From Methylococcales bacterium (GTDB lineage: Bacteria > Pseudomonadota > Gammaproteobacteria > Methylococcales > Methylomonadaceae), in NCBI GenBank assembly GCA_023134955.1, contig JAGLUC010000201.1:1-16377 (forward strand): 16,377 nucleotides of DNA, in the 5' to 3' direction. Shown here piece by piece: positions 1 to 6,593 of this stretch. The position numbers and the translations under genes are program-made. The notes beneath the pieces are model-generated. The model did no database searches, had not been told where the DNA came from, and saw only the letters and a program-made list of their open reading frames with translations. Numbering within the stretch: position 1 is the first letter of the stretch; each line of letters starts with the position of its first letter.

Positions 1-16
1 CCTGTTGATCAACAGG
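1..16. repeat. Perfect 16-bp palindrome at window edge
   Basis: CCTGTTGATCAACAGG is its own reverse complement. As RNA it would fold into a 6-bp stem with a GATC loop. It lies about 42 nt beyond the ychF stop codon, so it could be part of a terminator for ychF. The bases that would carry the U-tract lie outside the window, so its role is open. Confidence 0.4.
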
Positions 17-58
17 TCTAGTAAAGAGGTGAAATTCTATATATCTATAGTTTAATTG

Positions 59-1150
59 TCAAACATTAAATCTGAAATGCACCACATCTCCGTCTTGTAC
101 ATTATAGTCTTTTCCTTCTAAACGCCACTTACCAGCATCTTTGGCACCTTGCTCACCTTTGTTGTCAATAAAATCCTGATAAGACACGACTTCGGCTCTG
201 ATGAAACCTTTTTCAAAGTCTGTATGAATCACACCTGCAGCTTGTGGTGCTGTTGCAGTAACCGGGATTGTCCATGCTCTGACTTCTTTTACCCCTGCGG
301 TAAAATAAGTGGCTAAATTTAGTAGTTTATAAGCGGCTCTTACTACTCTATTTAAACCAGGCTCTTCTAAGCCTAAGTCATCCAAAAATTCTTGTTTTTC
401 ATCGTCATCCAGTTGTATTATTTCTGCTTCTATCGCTGCACAAACTGCAACAACATTTGCCCTTTCTTTAGCGGCTAATTGCTCTACTTGTTCTAACATC
501 GGGTTATTTTCAAAGCCGTCATCTTGAACATTAGCAATATATAGCGTTGGCTTTATAGTGATTAAACAATACTCTTTAATTAATGCAACTTCATCTTCAC
601 TTAAGCCTAATGAGCGAACAGGCTCACCTTGATCAAGGTGAGCGGATACTTTTTCTAACACCTTTCTCTTGGCAACTTCTTCTTTATTACCTGATTTTGA
701 TGCTTTAACCGCTCTTTGCAATGCTTTTTCTATGGTTGACATATCTGCCAATGCAAGCTCTGTATTAATCACCTCTATGTCATCGATAGGGTTTATTTTT
801 CCTGCTACGTGTATCACATTATCGTCTTCAAAACATCTTACAACATGGACAATGGCATCAGTTTCTCTAATGTTACCTAAAAACTGATTACCTAAGCCTT
901 CCCCTTTTGATGCGCCTGCAACCAGGCCTGCAATATCGACAAATTCAATAGTTGTTGGTAATACACGTTCTGGATTAACGATTTCAGCAAGCTTGTCTAT
1001 TCTTGGGTCAGGTACGGGGACAACGCCAATATTTGGGTCAATGGTACAAAAAGGGTAGTTTTCTGCTGCAATAGTTGCGTTGGTTAATGCATTAAATAAT
1101 GTTGATTTTCCTACATTAGGTAGTCCAACAATTCCGCAGTGAAGTGCCAT
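59..1150 (-). CDS. ychF: Ribosome-binding ATPase YchF (Obg/OLA1 family)
   Basis: A 363-residue protein, the usual YchF length. It is a translation-associated P-loop nucleotidase that binds ribosomes in the cytoplasm. The P-loop GLPNVGKST is at residues 9-17, the DIAG switch-II motif at 72-75 and the KGEGLGNQFL stretch at 82-91. A TGS-like domain forms the C-terminus (about 278-363, ending HFRFNV). The family is known for NxxE in place of the GTPase NKxD, which favours ATP; here the motif reads NVQD at 207-210, so the last position is Asp rather than Glu. The start is ATG with only a weak AAGAG upstream. It is transcribed in the same direction as the sdh operon but separated from it by 279 bp holding two repeats and a candidate promoter. 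The common partner pth is not adjacent on the visible side. Confidence 0.97.
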   Translation of the reverse strand: MALHCGIVGLPNVGKSTLFNALTNATIAAENYPFCTIDPNIGVVPVPDPRIDKLAEIVNPERVLPTTIEFVDIAGLVAGASKGEGLGNQFLGNIRETDAIVHVVRCFEDDNVIHVAGKINPIDDIEVINTELALADMSTIEKALQRAVKASKSGNKEEVAKRKVLEKVSAHLDQGEPVRSLGLSEDEVALIKEYCLITIKPTLYIANVQDDGFENNPMLEQVEQLAAKERANVVAVCAAIEAEIIQLDDDEKQEFLDDLGLEEPGLNRVVRAAYKLLNLATYFTAGVKEVRAWTIPVTATAPQAAGVIHTDFEKGFIRAEVVSYQDFIDNKGEQGAKDAGKWRLEGKDYNVQDGDVVHFRFNV

Positions 1151-1181
1151 ATAATTTATTTCTCTTGTTATTTTAGTGCTG

Positions 1182-1260
1182 TAGGTTGTGGGATGACGAC
1201 AGGAACCCCAACACCTTTACATTACGCAAGATGTTGGCTTTCGTTCCTCATCCCAACCTA
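1182..1260. repeat. REP/MITE-like palindromic repeat in the ychF leader
   Basis: An imperfect inverted repeat of about 79 bp. The left end TAGGTTGTGGGATGA is mirrored on the right by TCATCCCAACCTA, with further pairing inward (AGGAAC with GTTCCT, CCAACA with TGTTGG). The core around 1211-1235 carries TACATTACGCAAGATG. It resembles a widespread extragenic palindrome of the TAGGTTGGG type that I recall from gammaproteobacterial and cyanobacterial genomes, but no second copy is visible in this window. It lies between the candidate ychF promoter and the ychF start, so it would be transcribed into the leader. Confidence 0.7.
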
Positions 1261-1285
1261 TCGGGCTGATTTGTAATAGGGCGTA

Positions 1286-1314
1286 ATTATACAAGTGAAA
1301 ACCAAATTCATAAA
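1286..1314 (-). promoter_or_regulatory. Candidate sigma70 promoter for ychF
   Basis: On the minus strand a perfect TATAAT (1286-1291) is preceded at 17 bp by TTTATG (1309-1314), which matches only 3 of 6 consensus bases. Transcription would start near 1279 and give a leader of roughly 130 nt containing the palindromic repeat. The weak -35 keeps confidence low. Confidence 0.35.
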
Positions 1315-1345
1315 TTTTTTTGTATTTATTCAGCGTATTGTTTTT

Positions 1346-1404
1346 GGGCCGCAGTGCTTTAGCCTGTACTCTTATTACCCATGCAGGCTAAAGCACTGCG
1401 CCCC
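1346..1404. repeat. Long hairpin repeat between ygfX and ychF
   Basis: Arms 1346-1366 and 1384-1404 are complementary at 20 of 21 positions, with a 17-nt loop. The arm core is GCAGTGCTTTAGCCTG. Read on the minus strand, the hairpin follows the ygfX stop by about 25 nt but is followed by A residues, not U, so it is not a classical intrinsic terminator. It could still stabilise the 3' end of the sdh operon mRNA. The GC-rich arms in an AT-rich background suggest a dispersed repeat of REP or MITE type. Confidence 0.7.
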
Positions 1405-1429
1405 AGAAATATAAACAATCAGCCCATCT

Positions 1430-1924
1430 CTACTTCATTTTTTGAATCTCAGTCCTTTTTATCCCCGATATTCTTAACTCGACCAGCAACTTCCTAAACT
1501 CATCATCTTTCAATGCGTCAGTACAAATAACGACTGCCTGCTTTTGTTCTTGTTTTTCAGGAAACTTGAAATGTAAAAAGATGACATAAGGAGTGATAAC
1601 CGTTGATTTCAATATTTTGATAGCCTGAAAATCTTGCTCCAACAAGGCTATTTCCCACTCAAATGCCTCACTATGTCGAATAGTGAATCCATTAAAATTA
1701 ATTTCGCGTTTTAAATAATAAAATAAGCTGATTAGAATTAAACTGATGATTATCAGTTTATAGCTGATTGCCAGTGCATTTAGGCTGGCTGCCAAAATAG
1801 CGATAATATGCAATACAATCAAACCTTTAATTAACAAGGAAGATTGATTGATTTTAAATATTTTCGGGGTTGCGGATTTTTTGGACAAGGTTTGTAAGTG
1901 CTGTAGAGTCAGGTAGTTGATCAC
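1430..1924 (-). CDS. ygfX: YgfX-family inner-membrane protein
   Basis: Up to 164 residues, not strongly conserved. Two adjacent hydrophobic segments (about 31-51 and 55-70) form a membrane hairpin. They are followed by a soluble C-terminal part ending in the family-like DALKDDEFRKL stretch (136-146) and an LRIS segment. In enterobacteria ygfX lies directly after sdhE (ygfY), and the pair has been proposed as a toxin-antitoxin (CptAB), although SdhE is now known mainly for SDH flavinylation. The same order here supports the assignment. The start is uncertain. The GTG at 1924 overlaps sdhE by 71 nt and lacks a clear Shine-Dalgarno, and an in-frame TTG at residue 13 (about 1888) would shorten the overlap. 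Enterobacterial YgfX (about 135 aa) begins close to the first membrane segment, so a shorter protein is plausible. Confidence 0.75.
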   Translation of the reverse strand: MINYLTLQHLQTLSKKSATPKIFKINQSSLLIKGLIVLHIIAILAASLNALAISYKLIIISLILISLFYYLKREINFNGFTIRHSEAFEWEIALLEQDFQAIKILKSTVITPYVIFLHFKFPEKQEQKQAVVICTDALKDDEFRKLLVELRISGIKRTEIQKMK

Positions 1925-2096
1925 CCAGTAAAAACAGGATAAGTTGTGAATCTTGTAAATTTAATAATTCTACAAACAATGCCAATTCATCTTTATCCAT
2001 TTGCTGATAATGTTTAAGCAAATAGCTTTCTAACAGGTAATCCAGTTCTTTGGTGCCTCGTCGACATTGCCATTTTAACCGTGCAAACGAGGACAC
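1854..2096 (-). CDS. sdhE: FAD assembly factor SdhE
   Basis: An 80-residue protein of the SdhE/YgfY/SDH5 family, which promotes covalent attachment of FAD to SdhA. The RGxxE signature is present as RRGTKE (residues 12-17), the motif that contacts the flavoprotein. The family-typical acidic helix follows (DKDELALFVELLNL). The start is GTG, 4 nt after the sdhB stop, with an AAGG Shine-Dalgarno in the last sdhB codons. Its position directly after sdhB fits its role with the SdhA encoded in the same operon. Its 3' end overlaps the ygfX reading frame. Confidence 0.92.
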   Translation of the reverse strand: MSSFARLKWQCRRGTKELDYLLESYLLKHYQQMDKDELALFVELLNLQDSQLILFLLGDQLPDSTALTNLVQKIRNPENI

Positions 2097-2100
2097 AAAA

Positions 2101-2886
2101 TCAACCTTGTTGGCGAATAACCATCATTTTTTTAATATCCGCTATCGCTTTCGCTGGATTTAAGCCTTTTGGACAGGTATCTGTACAACTCATAATAGTA
2201 TGGCAGCGATAGAGTTTATAAGGGTCTTCCAATTCATCCAGGCGTTCTCCTGTACTTTCATCCCGACTATCTTCTAGCCAGCGAGAGGCTTGTAGCAATA
2301 CCGCCGGGCCTAAATACTTGTCACTATTCCACCAGTAACTTGGACAGCTTGTTGAGCAACAAGCACACAGCACACACTCATATAAACCATCTAATTTTGC
2401 TCTTTCTTCTTTGCTTTGTAGTCGCTCTCTATCCGCAGGAGCCGGTGTTTGAGTTTCTATCCACGGTTTGATTGATGCATATTGGGCATAAAAATTAGTC
2501 ATATCTGCGACTAAATCTTTAATTACATCCAAGTGAGGCAAAGGAAAGATTTTAATGGTACCTTTATAGTCTTCAATGGCTTTGGTACAGACTAAAGTAT
2601 TTTTGCCATTCACGTTCATCGCACAAGAGCCACACACCCCTTCTCGACAAGATCGTCTAAAGGTTAGGGTGGTATCGATTTCATTTTTAATCTTTAAGAT
2701 AGCATCTAACACCATTGGCCCACAGTCATCCATATCAATATAAAAAATATCAATACGTGGATTTTCACCCGAATCTGGATTCCAACGATAAACTTCAACG
2801 CGCCTGGTGTTGACTGCGTTTTCAGGGGCAGGAAATTCTTTCCCTTTTTGTAAAACAGAGTTTTTAGGCAATGAAAATTCAACCAT
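2101..2886 (-). CDS. sdhB: Succinate dehydrogenase iron-sulfur subunit SdhB
   Basis: A 261-residue electron-transfer subunit of complex II at the cytoplasmic face of the inner membrane. The [2Fe-2S] ligands are C80, C85, C88 and C100 (CREGVCGSC core). The C-terminal domain carries C171, C174, C177 and C238 for [4Fe-4S] and C181, C228 and C234 for [3Fe-4S]. The CSTSCPSYWWN stretch is intact. The protein is about 20 residues longer than the E. coli subunit, and its N-terminus (LPKNSVLQKGKEF) and overall pattern match the alphaproteobacterial/mitochondrial type. The ATG overlaps the sdhA stop by one base (TAATG), implying translational coupling. Confidence 0.98.
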   Translation of the reverse strand: MVEFSLPKNSVLQKGKEFPAPENAVNTRRVEVYRWNPDSGENPRIDIFYIDMDDCGPMVLDAILKIKNEIDTTLTFRRSCREGVCGSCAMNVNGKNTLVCTKAIEDYKGTIKIFPLPHLDVIKDLVADMTNFYAQYASIKPWIETQTPAPADRERLQSKEERAKLDGLYECVLCACCSTSCPSYWWNSDKYLGPAVLLQASRWLEDSRDESTGERLDELEDPYKLYRCHTIMSCTDTCPKGLNPAKAIADIKKMMVIRQQG

Positions 2887-4670
2887 TAGTAAACCCTCTT
2901 TTTAGGTGGAATAACATCAACTTCATCCGTTAGTGTGTACATATGAACAGGTCTATAATCAATATTAACTTTATCTTCAGCCAGCCATAATAATGAATGT
3001 TTTAACCAGTTTTCATCGTCACGGTCAGGGTAATCTTCTCTGGCATGTCCACCACGACTTTCTTTTCTATTGGCAGCAGCCGTAATAGTGACATAGGCCT
3101 GATCTAACAAGTTGTCTAATTCCAGCGTTTCCACTAAATCAGTATTCCAAATTAAGGAAGAATCACTAACATTTACATTAGCGAAAGAAGCTCTTACTTT
3201 TTCTAATGCTGTAACCCCTTCTTGCAAAACCTCGCCTGTTCTAAAAACAGCGGCATGACTTTGCATGATTTTTTGCATTTTCAATCGAATATCTGCGGTC
3301 TTCTCTGTGCCTTTTGCATGACGAATACCATCAAAACGCGCCAAAGCTTTATCACATGCATCATTTTTTAATGGTGCATGTGCTGTTCCCGGTTTTATAA
3401 GTTCTGCACAGCGTTGAGCAGCTGCTCGACCAAAAACAATTAAATCTAACAGTGAATTAGAGCCTAAACGATTAGCACCATGTACTGACACACAAGCTGC
3501 TTCACCAATTGCCATTAAACCAGGCACTACCGATTCAGGATTACCATCTTTTAAGGTGACCACCTCAGCTTTATAGTTGGTTGGTATGCCACCCATGTTG
3601 TAATGCACAGTGGGTAAAATAGGGATAGGTTGCTTGGTTACATCGACATCGGCAAAAACCTTTGCTGTCTCAGAAATACCAGGTAAGCGTTCTTTGGTTA
3701 TTTCCGGATCAAGATGTTCAATATGAAGATAGGCATGATCTTTTTCTGGTCCAACACCCCTGCCTTCCCTAATTTCCAGAGTAATCGCCCGACTAACCAC
3801 ATCCCTAGAGGCTAAATCTTTTGCATTGGGTGCATAACGCTCCATAAAACGCTCACCTTCGGAGTTGGTTAAATACCCGCCCTCTCCTCTCACACCTTCA
3901 GTGATTAAACAGCCTGCACCGTATATACCAGTTGGATGGAATTGAATAAATTCCATATCTTGTAACGGTAAACCCGCTCTTAAGACCATGGCATTTCCAT
4001 CACCCGTTACAGTATGTGCCGAGGTGCAGGAAAAAAAGGTACGCCCATATCCACCCGTTGCCAATATGGTTGAATGCGCTCGAAACAAATGCAAAGAACC
4101 ATCATCCAAACACCAGGCCAATACACCTTTACATTCGCCGTTGTCCATAATCAAATCAAGTGCAATATATTCTACAAAGAATTCAGCATTATGCTTTAAG
4201 GCTTGCTGATACAGCGTATGCAGAATCGCATGTCCTGTCACATCGGCTGCTGCACAAGTTCTTTGTGCGATTCCTTCACCAAAATTAGTGGTCATACCAC
4301 CAAAAGCACGTTGATATATTTTGCCTTCTTTGGTTCTGGAAAATGGCACACCATAATGTTCTAGTTCAATAATGGCAGGAATAGCTTCTCGACACATATA
4401 CTCAATAGCATCTTGGTCACCTAGCCAATCAGAACCTTTGATAGTATCGTACATATGCCAGCGCCAATCATCTTCCCCCATATTACCTAACGCCGCACTA
4501 ATGCCGCCTTGGGCTGCAACCGTGTGACTTCGGGTAGGAAATACTTTGGTAATACAAGCTGTTTTCAAGCCTTTTTCTGCCATCCCAAAAGTGGCGCGTA
4601 ATCCTGCCCCACCTGCGCCCACGACAATAGTGTCGTATGTATGTTCGGTGATTTTATAGTCTTTAAACAT
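2886..4670 (-). CDS. sdhA: Succinate dehydrogenase flavoprotein subunit SdhA
   Basis: A 594-residue catalytic subunit oxidising succinate to fumarate in the TCA cycle. The FAD-binding GAGGAG is at residues 18-23. The covalent flavin histidine is H49 in SHTVAAQGG. The active-site set equivalent to the E. coli enzyme is visible: H245 (HPTG), E258 and R261 in TEGVRGEGG, R289 (SRDVVSR), H356 (HYNMGG) and R401 (NRLGSNSLLD). The C-terminus ends PPKKRVY, as in the mitochondrial/alphaproteobacterial type. A GGAA in the last sdhD codons may serve as ribosome binding site, with only 3 nt between sdhD stop and sdhA start. SdhE, needed for flavinylation, is encoded two genes downstream. Confidence 0.98.
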   Translation of the reverse strand: MFKDYKITEHTYDTIVVGAGGAGLRATFGMAEKGLKTACITKVFPTRSHTVAAQGGISAALGNMGEDDWRWHMYDTIKGSDWLGDQDAIEYMCREAIPAIIELEHYGVPFSRTKEGKIYQRAFGGMTTNFGEGIAQRTCAAADVTGHAILHTLYQQALKHNAEFFVEYIALDLIMDNGECKGVLAWCLDDGSLHLFRAHSTILATGGYGRTFFSCTSAHTVTGDGNAMVLRAGLPLQDMEFIQFHPTGIYGAGCLITEGVRGEGGYLTNSEGERFMERYAPNAKDLASRDVVSRAITLEIREGRGVGPEKDHAYLHIEHLDPEITKERLPGISETAKVFADVDVTKQPIPILPTVHYNMGGIPTNYKAEVVTLKDGNPESVVPGLMAIGEAACVSVHGANRLGSNSLLDLIVFGRAAAQRCAELIKPGTAHAPLKNDACDKALARFDGIRHAKGTEKTADIRLKMQKIMQSHAAVFRTGEVLQEGVTALEKVRASFANVNVSDSSLIWNTDLVETLELDNLLDQAYVTITAAANRKESRGGHAREDYPDRDDENWLKHSLLWLAEDKVNIDYRPVHMYTLTDEVDVIPPKKRVY

Positions 4671-4673
4671 CAG

Positions 4674-5054
4674 TTATTCCATGCCTGCAATTTGAAAGAT
4701 AGCGACTATTGCCAGTAATGCAATAAAGAAAAAGCTTAGCTTTATCAACCAGATTAATGTTATTTTACGCCATTCTGTATGTACATAATCTTCAACAACT
4801 ACTTGTAATCCCAATGCCGCATGATAAAACGCTGCAATAATCCAGGCTATTGCAATACTTATGTTTAATGGGCTTGCTAACCAAAGAATAATCTCCGTAT
4901 GTGTAGAATTTAAAAATTGTTTGGTAAATAAAACCATCCAAAATGATAAGGGGATTAAAGCAATCGCAGTGATTCTTTGCATCCAGAAATGCCCTGTTCC
5001 TGCTTTTGCAGTCCCAAGACCTTTAACTTTAGCTAAAGGGGTTTGAAATTCCAT
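4674..5054 (-). CDS. sdhD: Succinate dehydrogenase membrane anchor SdhD
   Basis: A 126-residue integral membrane anchor with three hydrophobic segments (about 27-47, 58-85 and 99-122). The WMQRITAIALIPLSFW stretch is the usual SdhD entry to the first helix. H78 in FYHAALGLQ is the likely heme b axial ligand. D89-Y90 lie 11 residues on, the same spacing as the E. coli heme His and the quinone-site Asp-Tyr. It pairs with SdhC to hold heme b and the ubiquinone site and to anchor SdhAB. No clear Shine-Dalgarno is seen in the 13-nt gap after sdhC. Confidence 0.95.
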   Translation of the reverse strand: MEFQTPLAKVKGLGTAKAGTGHFWMQRITAIALIPLSFWMVLFTKQFLNSTHTEIILWLASPLNISIAIAWIIAAFYHAALGLQVVVEDYVHTEWRKITLIWLIKLSFFFIALLAIVAIFQIAGME

Positions 5055-5067
5055 AATGTGTGTAAGC

Positions 5068-5433
5068 TTAATAAAAGATGAGTGTTAAAAGCAAAGATAG
5101 GGACAATTCTATAATGGCATTCTTATCCATAGCTTCTTTATCAAAGCCACTACCCACATCCCAGATTAGATGCCTAATACCATGACAAAGATGAAAAAAT
5201 AAGGCGTAAAAAAACAAACCAACCGCAATATCCACCCAAATATTATCTAATAAAGTCTGTATTCCAGAAAAGGTTTCATTGCCTTGTAAAATAACAAAAA
5301 AACTGACAGCATAAAAAATAAGTCCAAATGCTAAAATAACGCCTGTCATACGGTGAGTGATTGATATAATACCTGTTAATGGTAATCTATAAACCTGTAA
5401 ATGAGGTGATAGCGGTCTATTATTTTGTGTCAT
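5068..5433 (-). CDS. sdhC: Succinate dehydrogenase cytochrome b556 subunit SdhC
   Basis: A 121-residue membrane subunit and first gene of the sdh operon. The N-terminus RPLSPHLQVYRLP and the SITHRMTG motif (S24, R28) are typical; these residues correspond to the quinone-site Ser and Arg of E. coli SdhC. H81 in HLCHGIRHLIWD aligns with the heme b ligand H84 of E. coli. Extra histidines H84 and H88 lie nearby. Three hydrophobic segments are seen (about 30-50, 65-89 and 105-121). The third runs to the very C-terminus, so the tail is short. No strong Shine-Dalgarno precedes the ATG. Confidence 0.95.
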   Translation of the reverse strand: MTQNNRPLSPHLQVYRLPLTGIISITHRMTGVILAFGLIFYAVSFFVILQGNETFSGIQTLLDNIWVDIAVGLFFYALFFHLCHGIRHLIWDVGSGFDKEAMDKNAIIELSLSLLLTLIFY

Positions 5434-5483
5434 AATTTTATGAATGATTGGACATAAATTCAGGGAAATTTGATTGCTTTTTA

Positions 5484-5512
5484 ATTATAGTCGTTTTTTA
5501 ATCTAATACTAA
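5484..5512 (-). promoter_or_regulatory. Candidate promoter of the sdhCDAB-sdhE-ygfX operon
   Basis: On the minus strand a perfect TATAAT (5484-5489) lies about 50 nt upstream of the sdhC ATG. A weak -35, TTAGTA (5507-5512), is 17 bp away and matches 3 of 6 consensus bases. A weak -35 would be consistent with activator dependence, but no activator site is recognised. Confidence 0.4.
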
Positions 5513-5531
5513 AAACAGCCTTATCATTTAG

Positions 5532-5550
5532 TCGCACGGTTAAAGTGCGA
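5532..5550. promoter_or_regulatory. Inverted repeat in the ygfZ/sdhC divergent region
   Basis: TCGCAC (5532-5537) and GTGCGA (5545-5550) form a 6-bp dyad around a 7-nt AT-rich centre. It is upstream of both divergent genes and just upstream of the candidate sdhC -35. It may be an operator half-site pair. I do not recognise the regulator. Confidence 0.25.
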
Positions 5551-5591
5551 AGTATACCATTAACTTTTCAGACAAACCTCTCTCTAACACC

Positions 5592-6581
5592 ATGAATAAA
5601 AATTGGATTGATTTTTTAAAATCTAACAATGCCACTATTACTGACTCTTCAGATATACACTTTTCTGATTCACCATCATCATTAGATAATTCAATAACGG
5701 CTGTTTCTCATTTATCAATTATAAAAGTAACTGGAAAGGATGCCTCTCAGTTTCTACAAGGTCAACTCACTTGCAATATTAATGAGCTAACTGAATCAAA
5801 TAGTTTTTTTGCGGCATTTTGTAATGCTAAAGGGCGTGCGATCAGTACTTTATTAATCATAAAAGCTGCGGATAGTTTTCTATTAATTCTACCTAAAGTA
5901 TTAATAGAAAAAGTGATTAAAAAACTACAAATGTATATTCTTCGTTCAGATGTACAATTAATTGATGACAGTGATGAACTCTGCTTAACAGGCTTAACCA
6001 CAGATAAAACTGATTTATTATCACTCCCAGATAACGCTTTTGATGTATTCCAAAATACAGACATCATCATTAAACTTCCTGCCAACAAGCATCGCTTTTT
6101 AATCATTGCCTGTGCAGAACAATCTATCTCTACCTGGAAAACAGTTATTGATAAAAATGCCATAAGCATGATTAATTCAGAATCATGGCGTTATCAGGAT
6201 ATTCTGGCAGGCTTACCCTGGCTGACAGACACAACATCAGAAGAATATATTCCACAAATGCTTAATATTGATAAGTTAGGTGGAATCAGCTTTAAAAAAG
6301 GCTGTTATACAGGACAGGAAATTATTGCCAGAACACACTATTTAGGTAAAGCAAAGCGAGAATTATTGCTTGCTGAATGCGGTTCAACTGAGTTGTTAGA
6401 CAATAATATCCTGGTCATATCGGATAATAATGAACAATCCTTAGGGAAAGTGATAGCCATACAAGCAAATAACAATCACTGTATAATGCTGATTGTTATG
6501 CAAACAATTGATCCCGAGTTAAAAAACCTTAGGCTTAATAACTCAAATCAAGATAAAATTAAAATTATAGCTTTCCAATAA
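5592..6581 (+). CDS. ygfZ: Folate-binding YgfZ, iron-sulfur cluster protein factor
   Basis: A 329-residue protein of the YgfZ/IBA57 family, related to glycine-cleavage T-protein. It is a cytoplasmic, tetrahydrofolate-dependent factor that maintains certain Fe-S enzymes. The diagnostic KGCYTGQE is at residues 236-243, with the key cysteine C238. The T-protein-like N-terminal half includes VTGKDASQFLQGQLTC (46-61). Length matches the E. coli protein (326 aa). In E. coli ygfZ is divergent from sdhE-ygfX; here it is divergent from the whole sdhCDAB-sdhE-ygfX operon, so the two are still neighbours but complex II genes lie between. No convincing promoter or Shine-Dalgarno was identified in the upstream 158 bp. 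Confidence 0.95.
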   Translation: MNKNWIDFLKSNNATITDSSDIHFSDSPSSLDNSITAVSHLSIIKVTGKDASQFLQGQLTCNINELTESNSFFAAFCNAKGRAISTLLIIKAADSFLLILPKVLIEKVIKKLQMYILRSDVQLIDDSDELCLTGLTTDKTDLLSLPDNAFDVFQNTDIIIKLPANKHRFLIIACAEQSISTWKTVIDKNAISMINSESWRYQDILAGLPWLTDTTSEEYIPQMLNIDKLGGISFKKGCYTGQEIIARTHYLGKAKRELLLAECGSTELLDNNILVISDNNEQSLGKVIAIQANNNHCIMLIVMQTIDPELKNLRLNNSNQDKIKIIAFQ

Positions 6582-6593
6582 AGGTTTTATAAC

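Noticed and set aside
1346..1404. Intrinsic terminator for the sdh operon
   Set aside because: In the minus-strand direction the hairpin is followed by A residues rather than a U-tract. The T-run lies on the wrong side.
1430..2096. sdhE-ygfX as a novel toxin-antitoxin module
   Set aside because: The pair has been proposed as CptAB before, and position after sdhB with an intact RGxxE motif fits the SDH flavinylation role better. It is not new.
5434..5591. A clear plus-strand promoter for ygfZ
   Set aside because: TATACC at 5552-5557 has no -35 at any normal spacing. The only good -10 in this region reads toward sdhC.
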